A stretch of DNA of 64,000 nt from Deltaproteobacteria bacterium (lineage in GTDB: Bacteria > Myxococcota_A > UBA9160 > JAJDAL01): the NCBI GenBank assembly GCA_029261875.1, contig JAJDAL010000028.1, positions 44,967-108,966 of the forward strand, read 5' to 3'. Shown here in pieces: positions 1-7,679 of the stretch. The notes under the pieces are model-generated. The model did no database searches, had not been told where the DNA came from, and was given only the letters and a program-made list of their open reading frames with translations. Within the stretch, counting starts at the first letter, position 1, and each line of letters opens with the position of its first letter. A program made the position numbers and the translations under genes.

Positions 1-796
1 GGCCTTTGCGCACGGCCGCACTCTTCGCGTCTCCGTCGAGGCTGGCCTTCAAGGCTTCCATCAAGTCGATGATCTGGGCTTGTGGTTCCGCGGCCGGCGC
101 GATGGTGATTTCTTCACCGTCGACTTTCTGCTGGATGACTTCTTCGAGGCGTTTCTTGACCGCGTCCTCGTATTGTTCCGGGTGAAACTCCTCGCTTGCG
201 ATTTGCTCGATGAGCGAGATCGCGAGCTTCAGCTCGGCGGGTTTCGGGTCTCCGGCACCGCGATCGACTTCGTCGAAGGACTTGACCTCATCGATGTAGC
301 GGAGTTGCTGCATCAGCAGGCCGTCTTCGTAGGGACGAAGGAGTACGACGTATTGCTTGCCGCGCGCTGCATAGGTCGCCAATGCGCAGCGCCCGGTCTT
401 CCGCATGGCCAAGGCGAGCAGTCGGTAGGGCTTGGCTCCGCCCTTGTCGGGTCCCAAGTAGTAGGCGCGCTCGAAGAACAACGGATCGACTTGTTCGACC
501 GGGACGAACTCGGAGATCTCGATCAGCTTCGAGGCTTCTTCCTCGAGCCCTTTGATTTCTTCGTTGCTGAACAAGACGTATTGTCCCTTGGCGAATTCGT
601 AGCCCTTGACCATTTCGTCGCGGGGCACCACGACTTCTTCCTTGGGGCAAACGTATTGTTGCTTCAAGCGTGTTCCACAGCGGTGGAGCATGTTGAAATG
701 GATGCTCGCCCCGCTTTCCGTCGTCGTGAAGAGCTTGACGGGAATCGAGACCAGGCCGAAGGAGATGGTTGCGGTCGAGAGAGCGCGTGCTGCCAT
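1..796 (-). CDS. ku: Ku protein, NHEJ DNA-end binding (C-terminus beyond window edge)
   Basis: Bacterial Ku homodimer that encircles broken DNA ends and recruits LigD. The minus-strand frame from the ATG at 796 gives MAARALSTATISFGLVSIPV, the usual Ku N-terminus, then the Ku beta-barrel core (CGTRLKQQYVCP, YYLGPDKGG, KPYRLLALAMRKTGR). About 265 residues are visible; the frame is still open at base 1, so the C-terminus is missing. It is not in the ORF track because it lacks a stop. It is divergent from ligD across 75 bp, the classical two-gene NHEJ arrangement. No Shine-Dalgarno precedes the ATG, and a promoter-like element ends 8 nt upstream, so the mRNA may be leaderless. Confidence 0.95.
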   Translation of the reverse strand, partial: MAARALSTATISFGLVSIPVKLFTTTESGASIHFNMLHRCGTRLKQQYVCPKEEVVVPRDEMVKGYEFAKGQYVLFSNEEIKGLEEEASKLIEISEFVPVEQVDPLFFERAYYLGPDKGGAKPYRLLALAMRKTGRCALATYAARGKQYVVLLRPYEDGLLMQQLRYIDEVKSFDEVDRGAGDPKPAELKLAISLIEQIASEEFHPEQYEDAVKKRLEEVIQQKVDGEEITIAPAAEPQAQIIDLMEALKASLDGDAKSAAVRKG

Positions 797-804
797 AGTG
801 TGGA

Positions 805-833
805 GTAATAGAGAGACGCTGTTCGAGCGTCAA
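805..833 (-). promoter_or_regulatory. Predicted sigma70-type promoter of ku
   Basis: On the minus strand TTGACG (828-833), a 17-nt spacer and TATTAC (805-810). A start site about 7 nt downstream falls 1-2 nt before the ku ATG at 796, where no Shine-Dalgarno is seen. Read by eye only. Confidence 0.5.
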
Positions 834-871
834 TCCGAGAAAACCCCAATGAGGGGAAAGGCCGGCGGCTT

Positions 872-3433
872 TTGGCGGAGTCCCGCAAGAAAACCCGAGA
901 CCTCGAGCGCTACCGGGCCAAGCGCAGCGCAGGGCAGACCCCGGAGCCCTTCGGGGGCGAGCGTCAGCGTCCCCACTTGTTCGTGGTTCAGCAGCATGCC
1001 GCGCGACAGCGGCATTTCGACTTCCGCCTGGAATGGCAGGGCGTATTGCTCTCCTGGGCGGTCCCGCGTGGCCCGTGCCTGGATCCCTCGGTCAAACGCC
1101 TCGCCGTGCACGTGGAGGACCATCCCGTCGAATACGCGGACTTCGAGGGCTCGATCCCCGAGGGGAATTACGGTGCCGGAGCCGTCATCGTGTGGGACCG
1201 CGGGCGCTGGTTTCCGGTCGAGGATCCCGGGCCGGGCCTCGAGCGCGGCAAGCTTCTGTTCGATCTCGAGGGTCACAAGCTGCGCGGTCGTTGGACGCTG
1301 GTCCGCAGCGGCCGCGCGGCGCGGGAAGGCGCTTCGGAGTGGCTGCTGATCAAGAAGAGCGATGCGTTCGCGCGTGCGCAAGAGGAAGCGGCTCCCGAGG
1401 GCTTCGAAGCGTCGGTTCTCTCGGGCCTCACCCTCGAGCAGCGAGCGGAGGGGACGACGCCCGGTCCCGAGATCGAACGGCGCTTGAAGCGCGCCAAGGT
1501 GACGCGCGGTCGCGTCGAGGCCGCGGAGGTTCGCCCCATGTTGGCCGAACGCTGCGACGCACCCTTCAGTCGGCCGGGTTGGTTGTTCGAGATCAAATAC
1601 GATGGCTACCGCGCCATCGCGTCCAGTTCGTCGGGTGAACCGCGCCTGCGCAGTCGCAACGGCCGTGATTTGACTGGGCGTTTTCCGGAGATCGCGATCG
1701 CGTTGGCGGCCTTCCCCTATCCCCATCTGGTGATCGACGGCGAACTCGTCGTCAGCGATCGGGAAGGGCGGCCGGATTTCGCACGCCTGCAACAGCGCGC
1801 AAGCCTCTCGCGCCCGCGCGAAATCGACCGCGCCAGCGTCGAGCTGCCCGCGACCCTGTTCGCATTCGACCTGCTGGGATTCGGGGATTTCGATCTGCGG
1901 GACCGACCGCTGGTGGAACGAAAGGCGCTGTTGCGCCAACTCGTTCCACAACTCGGCCCCGTTCGGTATGCGACGCATTTCGAAGAGCGCGGCGAAGAGG
2001 TGTATGCGCAGGTTTCGCGCTTGGGATTCGAGGGCATGCTGGCCAAGCAGGCCGACTCGCGATACGTCCCGCGTCGCTCTCCGAGTTGGAAGAAGTTCCG
2101 CGTTCTCGCCACCGAAGACTTCGTCATCGTGGGATACACGAATCCGAGAGGGGCACGGCAGGGGCTCGGTTCCCTGCATCTGGCCGCCTACAGCGGGGAT
2201 TCGTTGACGTATTGCGGGCGCGTGGGAAGCGGGCTGTCGGAAAGCGAACTTCGCGAACTCCACGCACGACTCGAGGTGCAACGCAGACCGGATCCGCCGT
2301 GCGGGGGGCCGATCCCTCAAACGCGGGGTCACGTCTGGGTCGAACCCGAGCAGGTGTGCGAAGTCCGCTATGCCGAGGTCACGCGGGAGGGTTTGTTGCG
2401 GCAGCCCGTGTTCGTCCGGATGCGCGACGACAAGGCTCCGCGGGAGTGCAAAAGTGAATCGGAGGCGTTGCTCGCAGACGATCAACCCGTGCACTCGGTT
2501 GCGCCCGCGGTAGAGGACGCGCGCCGCATCGAGTTCACCAACCTCGACAAAGTGTTCTGGCCCGAGGAAGAGATCACCAAGGGCGACCTGATCGAATATC
2601 ACCGCGCCATCGCGCCGTGGCTGCTTCCTTACCTCGAGGCCCGCCCGCTGGTGCTCACGCGTTATCCCGACGGCATCGAGGGGAAGTCGTTCTTTCAAAA
2701 GGATGCGCCGAGCTGGGCGCCGGAATGGGTGCGCACGGAGCGGCTCTGGAGCGAACACGGCGGACGCGAGATCCGTTACTTCATGATCGACGACGTGGAT
2801 GCACTGCTCTACGTGATCAACATGGGGACGATCCCGCTGCATGTCTGGTCGAGTTGTATCTCGACCCTGGCTACGCCGGATTGGTGCATTCTCGATCTCG
2901 ATCCCAAGGGTGCACCGTTTGCGGATGTGATTCGCGTGGCGCGTGAGATCCATCGGATCTGTGAGGAGATTGAACTTCCCAATTTCGTGAAGACGAGCGG
3001 ATCTTCCGGGCTCCACGTATTGGTGCCCTTGGGCCGCCAGCTCACCTATGAACAATCGCGGACGCTCGGTCAATTGATCGGAAGACTGGTGGTGGCGCGC
3101 CTACCCGAAATCGCCACCCTGACGCGTCGCGTTCAGTCGCGTGGAGGAAAGGTTTACGTCGACGTGCTTCAGAACGGACACGGTCGCCTGCTGGTGGCTC
3201 CCTTCAGCGCGCGCCCCTTGCCGGGTGCGCCGGTTTCCATGCCGCTGCGTTGGAGCGAAGTGAATGCGCGCCTCGAGATCGGTCGCTACACGATCCGCAA
3301 TGCCGTGCGACGCATGAAACGCCTGGCGGGCGATCCCTTGCGGCCGGTGTTGAGTACGTGCCCGGATGTGATCGGCGCGCTCGAACGTTTGGCGACGCAA
3401 TTTTCCGCGCGCTCGAATCCGAGTGGAGATTGA
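872..3433 (+). CDS. ligD: Multifunctional ATP-dependent DNA ligase LigD (PE-LIG-POL)
   Basis: Seals double-strand breaks with Ku. Three modules in order: a 3'-phosphoesterase (about residues 30-165), an ATP-dependent ligase (about 220-530, adenylation motif EIKYDGYR, nucleophile K242) and a primase-type polymerase (about 555-853, ILDLDPKG with the catalytic Asp pair). From the TTG at 872, His42, His48, Asp50, Arg52 and His84 carry the numbers I recall for the Pseudomonas aeruginosa LigD phosphoesterase site, which supports this start; GGGGAAAGG lies upstream. 853 aa is normal for this architecture. It converges on the START gene, 6 bp apart. Confidence 0.97.
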   Translation: MAESRKKTRDLERYRAKRSAGQTPEPFGGERQRPHLFVVQQHAARQRHFDFRLEWQGVLLSWAVPRGPCLDPSVKRLAVHVEDHPVEYADFEGSIPEGNYGAGAVIVWDRGRWFPVEDPGPGLERGKLLFDLEGHKLRGRWTLVRSGRAAREGASEWLLIKKSDAFARAQEEAAPEGFEASVLSGLTLEQRAEGTTPGPEIERRLKRAKVTRGRVEAAEVRPMLAERCDAPFSRPGWLFEIKYDGYRAIASSSSGEPRLRSRNGRDLTGRFPEIAIALAAFPYPHLVIDGELVVSDREGRPDFARLQQRASLSRPREIDRASVELPATLFAFDLLGFGDFDLRDRPLVERKALLRQLVPQLGPVRYATHFEERGEEVYAQVSRLGFEGMLAKQADSRYVPRRSPSWKKFRVLATEDFVIVGYTNPRGARQGLGSLHLAAYSGDSLTYCGRVGSGLSESELRELHARLEVQRRPDPPCGGPIPQTRGHVWVEPEQVCEVRYAEVTREGLLRQPVFVRMRDDKAPRECKSESEALLADDQPVHSVAPAVEDARRIEFTNLDKVFWPEEEITKGDLIEYHRAIAPWLLPYLEARPLVLTRYPDGIEGKSFFQKDAPSWAPEWVRTERLWSEHGGREIRYFMIDDVDALLYVINMGTIPLHVWSSCISTLATPDWCILDLDPKGAPFADVIRVAREIHRICEEIELPNFVKTSGSSGLHVLVPLGRQLTYEQSRTLGQLIGRLVVARLPEIATLTRRVQSRGGKVYVDVLQNGHGRLLVAPFSARPLPGAPVSMPLRWSEVNARLEIGRYTIRNAVRRMKRLAGDPLRPVLSTCPDVIGALERLATQFSARSNPSGD

Positions 3434-3439
3434 ATCCAA

Positions 3440-4210
3440 CTAGGGGAGCACGGGCGTGTCGGAGCGGTGTGGATTCTCGAACGCGACGATCTGCTTCCAC
3501 GTGTCGATCTGCTTCGAATAGTGACCGTGGGTCGAGGCGACTTGCTCGCGAAGGCGTGCGAGGGTCATGAGGGGGAGATCGCGCATTCTTCGATGGATCA
3601 ACCACCGCGGAATGGAGCCGCCCGGATCGACGCTGACCCGGTACTCGACATGGGTGAGGCCCGCTTCGCTCCCGGCGAGGTGGTAGTAACCCTCGAGCGT
3701 CTCCATCCGAACGACGTCCTCGACCCGGGGAATGTCGTCTTTCTCGACCGCGCGAAATCGCAGGAAGATGCGCGCGCCCTCCTCGCTGATTTCGATCTGG
3801 CTGCGCAGCACAACGTCTCGGTCGGCGGCCGGCCAGCCGGACTCGGTTCGGTTGTAGACCACGTATTGCAGCGGTCCCATTTCTTCGACTCGCCGTGCTT
3901 CGACACAACGGTCCATCCACTCGGAATGGCGCGCGACGTCACGCAGGACGGCGAGCACCTCATAGGGGGTAGCGGGGATGGAGACTCGCCCGCGGAAAGT
4001 CGGATGACTGCTTTCGTCGGATTCGAGCTGGCTCACGACGATGCCGTCACTGCGAACGATCTCTTCCCAAATCGGAGCCGGCGATGCGTCGCCGGAATCG
4101 GGGATCAACGCGCTATTGGATTGGGCCGTGCCCGAGGCGAGGATCAGCAAAAGTGCCACATAAATCGAAAACGCTTCTACAATGCGGTTCTTCAGGTGAG
4201 ACTGCAGCAT
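3440..4210 (-). CDS. Secreted START/SRPBCC-domain protein
   Basis: 256 aa. An N-terminal hydrophobic segment (AFSIYVALLLILASGTAQS) looks like a signal peptide. The rest is a START-type helix-grip fold: a strand after 'SSHPTFRGRVSIPATPYEVLAVLRD', the SEWMDRCVEARRVEE segment, YVVYNRTESGWPAADRDVV, and a long C-terminal helix. These are features of bacterial START proteins, which bind lipids or other hydrophobic ligands. Periplasmic location is inferred. The ligand cannot be read from sequence. The gene is monocistronic, with AGG just before the ATG, and lies between convergent ligD and the divergent NYN gene. Confidence 0.85.
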   Translation of the reverse strand: MLQSHLKNRIVEAFSIYVALLLILASGTAQSNSALIPDSGDASPAPIWEEIVRSDGIVVSQLESDESSHPTFRGRVSIPATPYEVLAVLRDVARHSEWMDRCVEARRVEEMGPLQYVVYNRTESGWPAADRDVVLRSQIEISEEGARIFLRFRAVEKDDIPRVEDVVRMETLEGYYHLAGSEAGLTHVEYRVSVDPGGSIPRWLIHRRMRDLPLMTLARLREQVASTHGHYSKQIDTWKQIVAFENPHRSDTPVLP

Positions 4211-4306
4211 CCTGAAGAAGTTTTTCGGTCGCGAAAGGTCCGGGCTTTAGGCGTGCCCCCCCGCGCGGACCGGTGAGCCCATGCAGCTACCGAGGGAGGA
4301 ACACCC

Positions 4307-5062
4307 GTGGCCGATGAATCCTTGATTGCCGTGTTCGTGGATTTCGAAAATCTCGCCATCGGCGCGCGCCAGAGTAAGATGCCGTTTCAGATCGACCTGG
4401 TTCTCAAACGCCTGCTCGAGAAGGGGCGAATTGTCTACAAGCGGGCGTATTGTGACTGGAGTGGGTACCGGAAGGATTCGCGCGAGTTTCATCAGCACGG
4501 GGTCGAGATGGTGGACATTCCCCAGACTCGGGTGGGGGGGAAAAACAGCGCTGACATCCATATGGTCGTGGACGCCATCGACCTTTGTTACGCGAAGGAC
4601 CACATCGACGTCTTCGCCTTGATCTCCGGGGACAGTGACTTTTCGCCGCTCGTTGCGAAGCTCAAGGAGAACGACAAGCGTGTCCTCGGCTGTGGCGTCA
4701 AGAAATCGACCTCGAATCTCCTCGTTTCCGCCTGCGACGAGTTCATCTACTACGACGATCTGGTTCGCGCCGCCGCCAAGCCGCGGCCAGCCGCGCGCAA
4801 AGGCAGCAAGAAGACGGAGAAGAAGGACGAGGCGGGCGGGCACGTCCTCGAGATCATTCAATCCCTCGAACGCGACTACGACCAGATCTGGGGATCCATG
4901 ATCAAGCAGACCCTGCGCCGGGTGAATCCGGGATTCAACGAGAACTACTACGGCTATGGATCGTTTTCCGAGGTGCTGGAAGACCTGGCGGAGTCCGGCC
5001 GGATCGAACTCGAGTTCGATGAGAAGCGCGGAAACTACTTGGTCCGCCCCAAGTCCCGCTAG
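4307..5062 (+). CDS. NYN-domain (PIN-like) RNase-type protein with C-terminal OST-HTH/LOTUS domain
   Basis: 251 aa from GTG after GAGGGAGGA. Residues 1-150 are a NYN/LabA-type PIN-like domain: the acidic VFVDFENLA at the N-terminus, KNSADIHMVVDAID in the middle and ALISGDSDFSPLVAKLKE later give the metal-binding Asp set of this nuclease fold. A Lys/Arg-rich linker (about 160-180) leads to a LOTUS/OST-HTH module (HVLEIIQSLERDYDQIW ... GSFSEVLEDLAESGRIEL ... GNYLVRP), a proposed RNA-binding fold. The NYN plus LOTUS pairing is known in bacteria and eukaryotes. Nuclease activity and target are inferred from fold only. Confidence 0.9.
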   Translation: MADESLIAVFVDFENLAIGARQSKMPFQIDLVLKRLLEKGRIVYKRAYCDWSGYRKDSREFHQHGVEMVDIPQTRVGGKNSADIHMVVDAIDLCYAKDHIDVFALISGDSDFSPLVAKLKENDKRVLGCGVKKSTSNLLVSACDEFIYYDDLVRAAAKPRPAARKGSKKTEKKDEAGGHVLEIIQSLERDYDQIWGSMIKQTLRRVNPGFNENYYGYGSFSEVLEDLAESGRIELEFDEKRGNYLVRPKSR

Positions 5063-5357
5063 AGCGTCCGCGGGGCCCGACGGGCGGTACCCGGGCACCC
5101 TCCGAGGCATTTGCGCGGGGAAAACACTCCTTCGAGCCTTGTGGATCGAGAACCCCTCGGCAGGTGAATAATTCGCCCGGCTGCACCGCCGGAAGAATTG
5201 CGTTCGGAATCGGCCTCCCCGGGGTCAGGCGAAGCTCCCGGGCTGCCGAAACCGACACCGTGCATCGGGGTGCAACGGCTCGCCAGGGCCGGCTGCGCTA
5301 CGGTGCGCCTTCCCATGTCGAGCGAGGACGCTCGAGAAAGTTTTTGGAGGTCCCAAC
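5063..5357. other. 295-bp intergenic region without a recognised gene
   Basis: GC-rich spacer between the NYN gene and the DsbA-like gene. It contains a good ribosome-binding site (GGAGG) just before the GTG at 5358. I find no ORF with coding character, no RNA motif I recognise and no convincing promoter. Confidence 0.5.
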
Positions 5358-6110
5358 GTGAAAAACAGCGCAGGTCCGATCATTGTTTCCGCTCTGATCC
5401 TCGCGGCGGCGGTCGTCTTCGGAAGTTCGATGCTCTCGAAATCCGTCGACCAAGCGACCGCGGAGCTCGCGGGCTTGAAGGCGTCGATGGGCGAGATGAA
5501 GGACGCGGTGAAGACCGCAGCCACCGCGGCGGCGAAGCGTCCCGAACCGAGTCCCCAGCGCGCACGGCGCGGGCCCGACCCGGAGAAGGTCTACACCGTC
5601 AACGTCAAGGGTTCGCCCGTCAAGGGGCCCGAGTCCGCTCAGGTGACGTTGGTCGAGTTCAGCGATTTTCAATGTCCCTTCTGCTCCCGCGTGACCCCGA
5701 CCCTGAACCAGATTCGGGAAGAATACGGGGACAAGGTCCGGGTGGTGTTCAAGCATCTGCCCTTGGACTTTCACACGAAAGCACCCGCCGCCCACGCGGC
5801 CTCCGAAGCGGCCCACAAGCAGGGCAAGTTCTGGGAAATGCACGACAAGATTTTCGGCAACCAGCGCGAGCTGACGAACGAGAAATACGAAGAGTACGCC
5901 GCGGAGTTGGGACTCGACGTCGCGCAGTTCAAGAAGGACATCGCTTCGGCATCCGTCAAGCAGCGCATCGATGCCGACAAAGCGGAGGCGACGAAGCTGG
6001 GCGTGAGTGGCACGCCGGGGTTCTTCGTCAACGGTCGCTTCCTGTCGGGCGCACAACCGCTGGCTTCCTTCAAACGCTTGATCGACGCGGAGCTCGCGAA
6101 GAACGGCTGA
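5358..6110 (+). CDS. Membrane-anchored DsbA-like thiol:disulfide oxidoreductase
   Basis: 250 aa from GTG with GGAGG 9 nt upstream. Residues 7-25 form one membrane segment or uncleaved signal, 28-60 a short charged, coiled-coil-like stalk, and from about 78 a thioredoxin fold of the DsbA/Com1 type. The active site is CPFC (Cys106/Cys109) in VEFSDFQCPFC; the cis-Pro loop is GVSGTPGFFVNG, and the inserted helical part includes AAHAASEAAHKQGKFWEMHD. Expected to oxidise or isomerise cysteines in exported proteins. The gene stands alone and is followed by a strong terminator. Confidence 0.92.
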   Translation: MKNSAGPIIVSALILAAAVVFGSSMLSKSVDQATAELAGLKASMGEMKDAVKTAATAAAKRPEPSPQRARRGPDPEKVYTVNVKGSPVKGPESAQVTLVEFSDFQCPFCSRVTPTLNQIREEYGDKVRVVFKHLPLDFHTKAPAAHAASEAAHKQGKFWEMHDKIFGNQRELTNEKYEEYAAELGLDVAQFKKDIASASVKQRIDADKAEATKLGVSGTPGFFVNGRFLSGAQPLASFKRLIDAELAKNG

Positions 6111-6131
6111 ACGCCGCTTCGCACGGGTTCG

Positions 6132-6161
6132 AAAGGGCGGGATCTTTCCCGCCCTTTTTTT
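6132..6161 (+). terminator. Rho-independent terminator of the DsbA-like gene
   Basis: Perfect 11-bp stem AAAGGGCGGGA / TCCCGCCCTTT with loop TCTT, followed by more T residues. It sits 22 nt after the stop codon and touches the stop of the convergent LMF-like gene. This is the clearest intrinsic terminator in the window. Confidence 0.93.
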
Positions 6162-7596
6162 ATGGGCGGCACTCCAATGGGCGGAGCCTCCGCACGGATT
6201 CCCGCCGCCAGTAGTTTCCCGTTTTCTCGCGCTCGGCAACACTCGTGAAGCGATAGCGGGCGAACCCCAGACGCACGGCTTCGGGCGCCTGGGGCGGCGG
6301 GTCGGCAAACAGTGCCGCGACACGATCGGGATCGGAACAGAGCCGCGCCATGAGGTTCGCCACGTATTGGGGCGCACCGCGCCGATCGTTGAGCCCGTAG
6401 AACCAAAGCTGAAAATCCACGCGGGGTTGGTGGGGGGCCACGAAGGGCGGCGGGCGGTTCTCGGGACCGGGCTTGTAGCGGAACGCCAATTCCCGCCAGC
6501 CTTCTTCTGTTCGGACCTCGAACGCGGGTTCGATTCGTTCGCGCGTGACCGACGCGAACAGGTGGTAGCTGTTGACCCATCGGAAGGGAACGTAGAGTCG
6601 GCGAAACGACTCGATCTCGGGCCCGAAGCCGCGGTCGTGGATCAGGCGCGCACCTTCGATCGCGGAAAGGCCCAGGTACGTCATGGCAAACGCGGTGGCG
6701 CCGATTCCCGCGGCGATGCGCAGCCCGCGCGGCCGGTTTGGGGGCGGGGGCAGGGCGGCTCTGTACCCGCGCGCGATGTCTTGCTCGTCGAGTAGAAAAA
6801 CGTGCAGCGCGAGGGAGAGGAAGCAAAAGAATCCGTAGTTTGCCGTCGCGGCGTTCAGGAGCTGAAAACCCGTCAAGGCCGCGAACGCGATCCGGCGCGC
6901 TGGTTTTGGCCCGAATGCAAATAGTGGAAGCACGAATTCGAGGACCAGCGTGGCTCGGCTCTCGAAGTGGTGCCAGCCGGCGGGCAGATTGTGGGCCCAC
7001 CAAGCCAGCGCCGTGGGGATCGGGGCCGTTTCGTAGTAGAACGTCATGGCCGACCCGTCGCGCCAATCGAGCAGCGGCGAATTCCATTTCGCCAGTCCGG
7101 ATTCCCAGTAGAGCTTGAAGAGCAAGACGCGGAACAAGAAATGGATCCACGCTGCCGGGCGGTCGCGCGGGAGCAATACGGCGAGCAGGCCGCATTCGAG
7201 CAAGAGATTGTCCCACTGGAAGCTCGTGAAATCCCGGCACGCGGTCGCGTAGCTGAGGTAGAGAACGACGAGAGCCGCGAATCCGATGCGCGTCGCGTAT
7301 CCGAGGGCCGCGACGGCCGACAAACCGATGCCAAGCAGAATCCCTGCATTCAAGATCGCGTCGCTGGCGGACAACCAAAAGACCGTCGGGAAGTTCCACC
7401 AGGCGATGCTCTCTTCCTGGGCGATGGAGTCGATGAAGGGCGCAATGGGCAGTAGACCCTGGGAGCCGATCAGAAGCTGGATCTGAACGCCCAGCGAGGC
7501 GAAGGCCGCGATGAACACGAGTCCCAGCAATCCGTGGAACAGGCGCGCGATTCGCGGGCCGCTGGCGGAATCGAGTTTCCAGAGATGCCCTGCCAT
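6160..7596 (-). CDS. Lipase maturation factor (LMF1)-family membrane protein
   Basis: 478 aa polytopic membrane protein. Motifs resemble vertebrate LMF1: SFQWDNLLLECGLLAVL, FRVLLFKLYWESGLAKWNS, a GSAMTFYYETAPIPTALAWW segment and a soluble C-terminal part with FEVRTEEGWRELAFRYKPG and PPFVAPHQPRVDFQLWFYG. About eight hydrophobic segments lie in the first 330 residues. In animals LMF1 is an ER factor for lipase folding. The bacterial family members have no established role that I can state. A promoter-like element (7606-7634) ends 9 nt before the ATG, with no Shine-Dalgarno. Confidence 0.88.
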   Translation of the reverse strand: MAGHLWKLDSASGPRIARLFHGLLGLVFIAAFASLGVQIQLLIGSQGLLPIAPFIDSIAQEESIAWWNFPTVFWLSASDAILNAGILLGIGLSAVAALGYATRIGFAALVVLYLSYATACRDFTSFQWDNLLLECGLLAVLLPRDRPAAWIHFLFRVLLFKLYWESGLAKWNSPLLDWRDGSAMTFYYETAPIPTALAWWAHNLPAGWHHFESRATLVLEFVLPLFAFGPKPARRIAFAALTGFQLLNAATANYGFFCFLSLALHVFLLDEQDIARGYRAALPPPPNRPRGLRIAAGIGATAFAMTYLGLSAIEGARLIHDRGFGPEIESFRRLYVPFRWVNSYHLFASVTRERIEPAFEVRTEEGWRELAFRYKPGPENRPPPFVAPHQPRVDFQLWFYGLNDRRGAPQYVANLMARLCSDPDRVAALFADPPPQAPEAVRLGFARYRFTSVAEREKTGNYWRRESVRRLRPLECRP

Positions 7597-7605
7597 CGGC
7601 GCTGC

Positions 7606-7634
7606 ACCCTAGGTGTCCGTGCTCTGCTTCACAA
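7606..7634 (-). promoter_or_regulatory. Predicted promoter of the LMF1-like gene
   Basis: Minus strand TTGTGA (7629-7634), 17-nt spacer, TAGGGT (7606-7611), then 9 nt to the ATG at 7596. The predicted start site is 2-3 nt before the start codon. By eye only. Confidence 0.4.
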
Positions 7635-7679
7635 GGGACCCGGTTTCGGAAAACCCCGAGTCCCGGGATCGGGGTTTCG

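Noticed and set aside
830-3073. 747-aa minus-strand ORF antisense to ligD
   Set aside because: A GC-rich shadow frame, rich in Arg/Pro/Ala and lacking domain motifs, opposite a full LigD.
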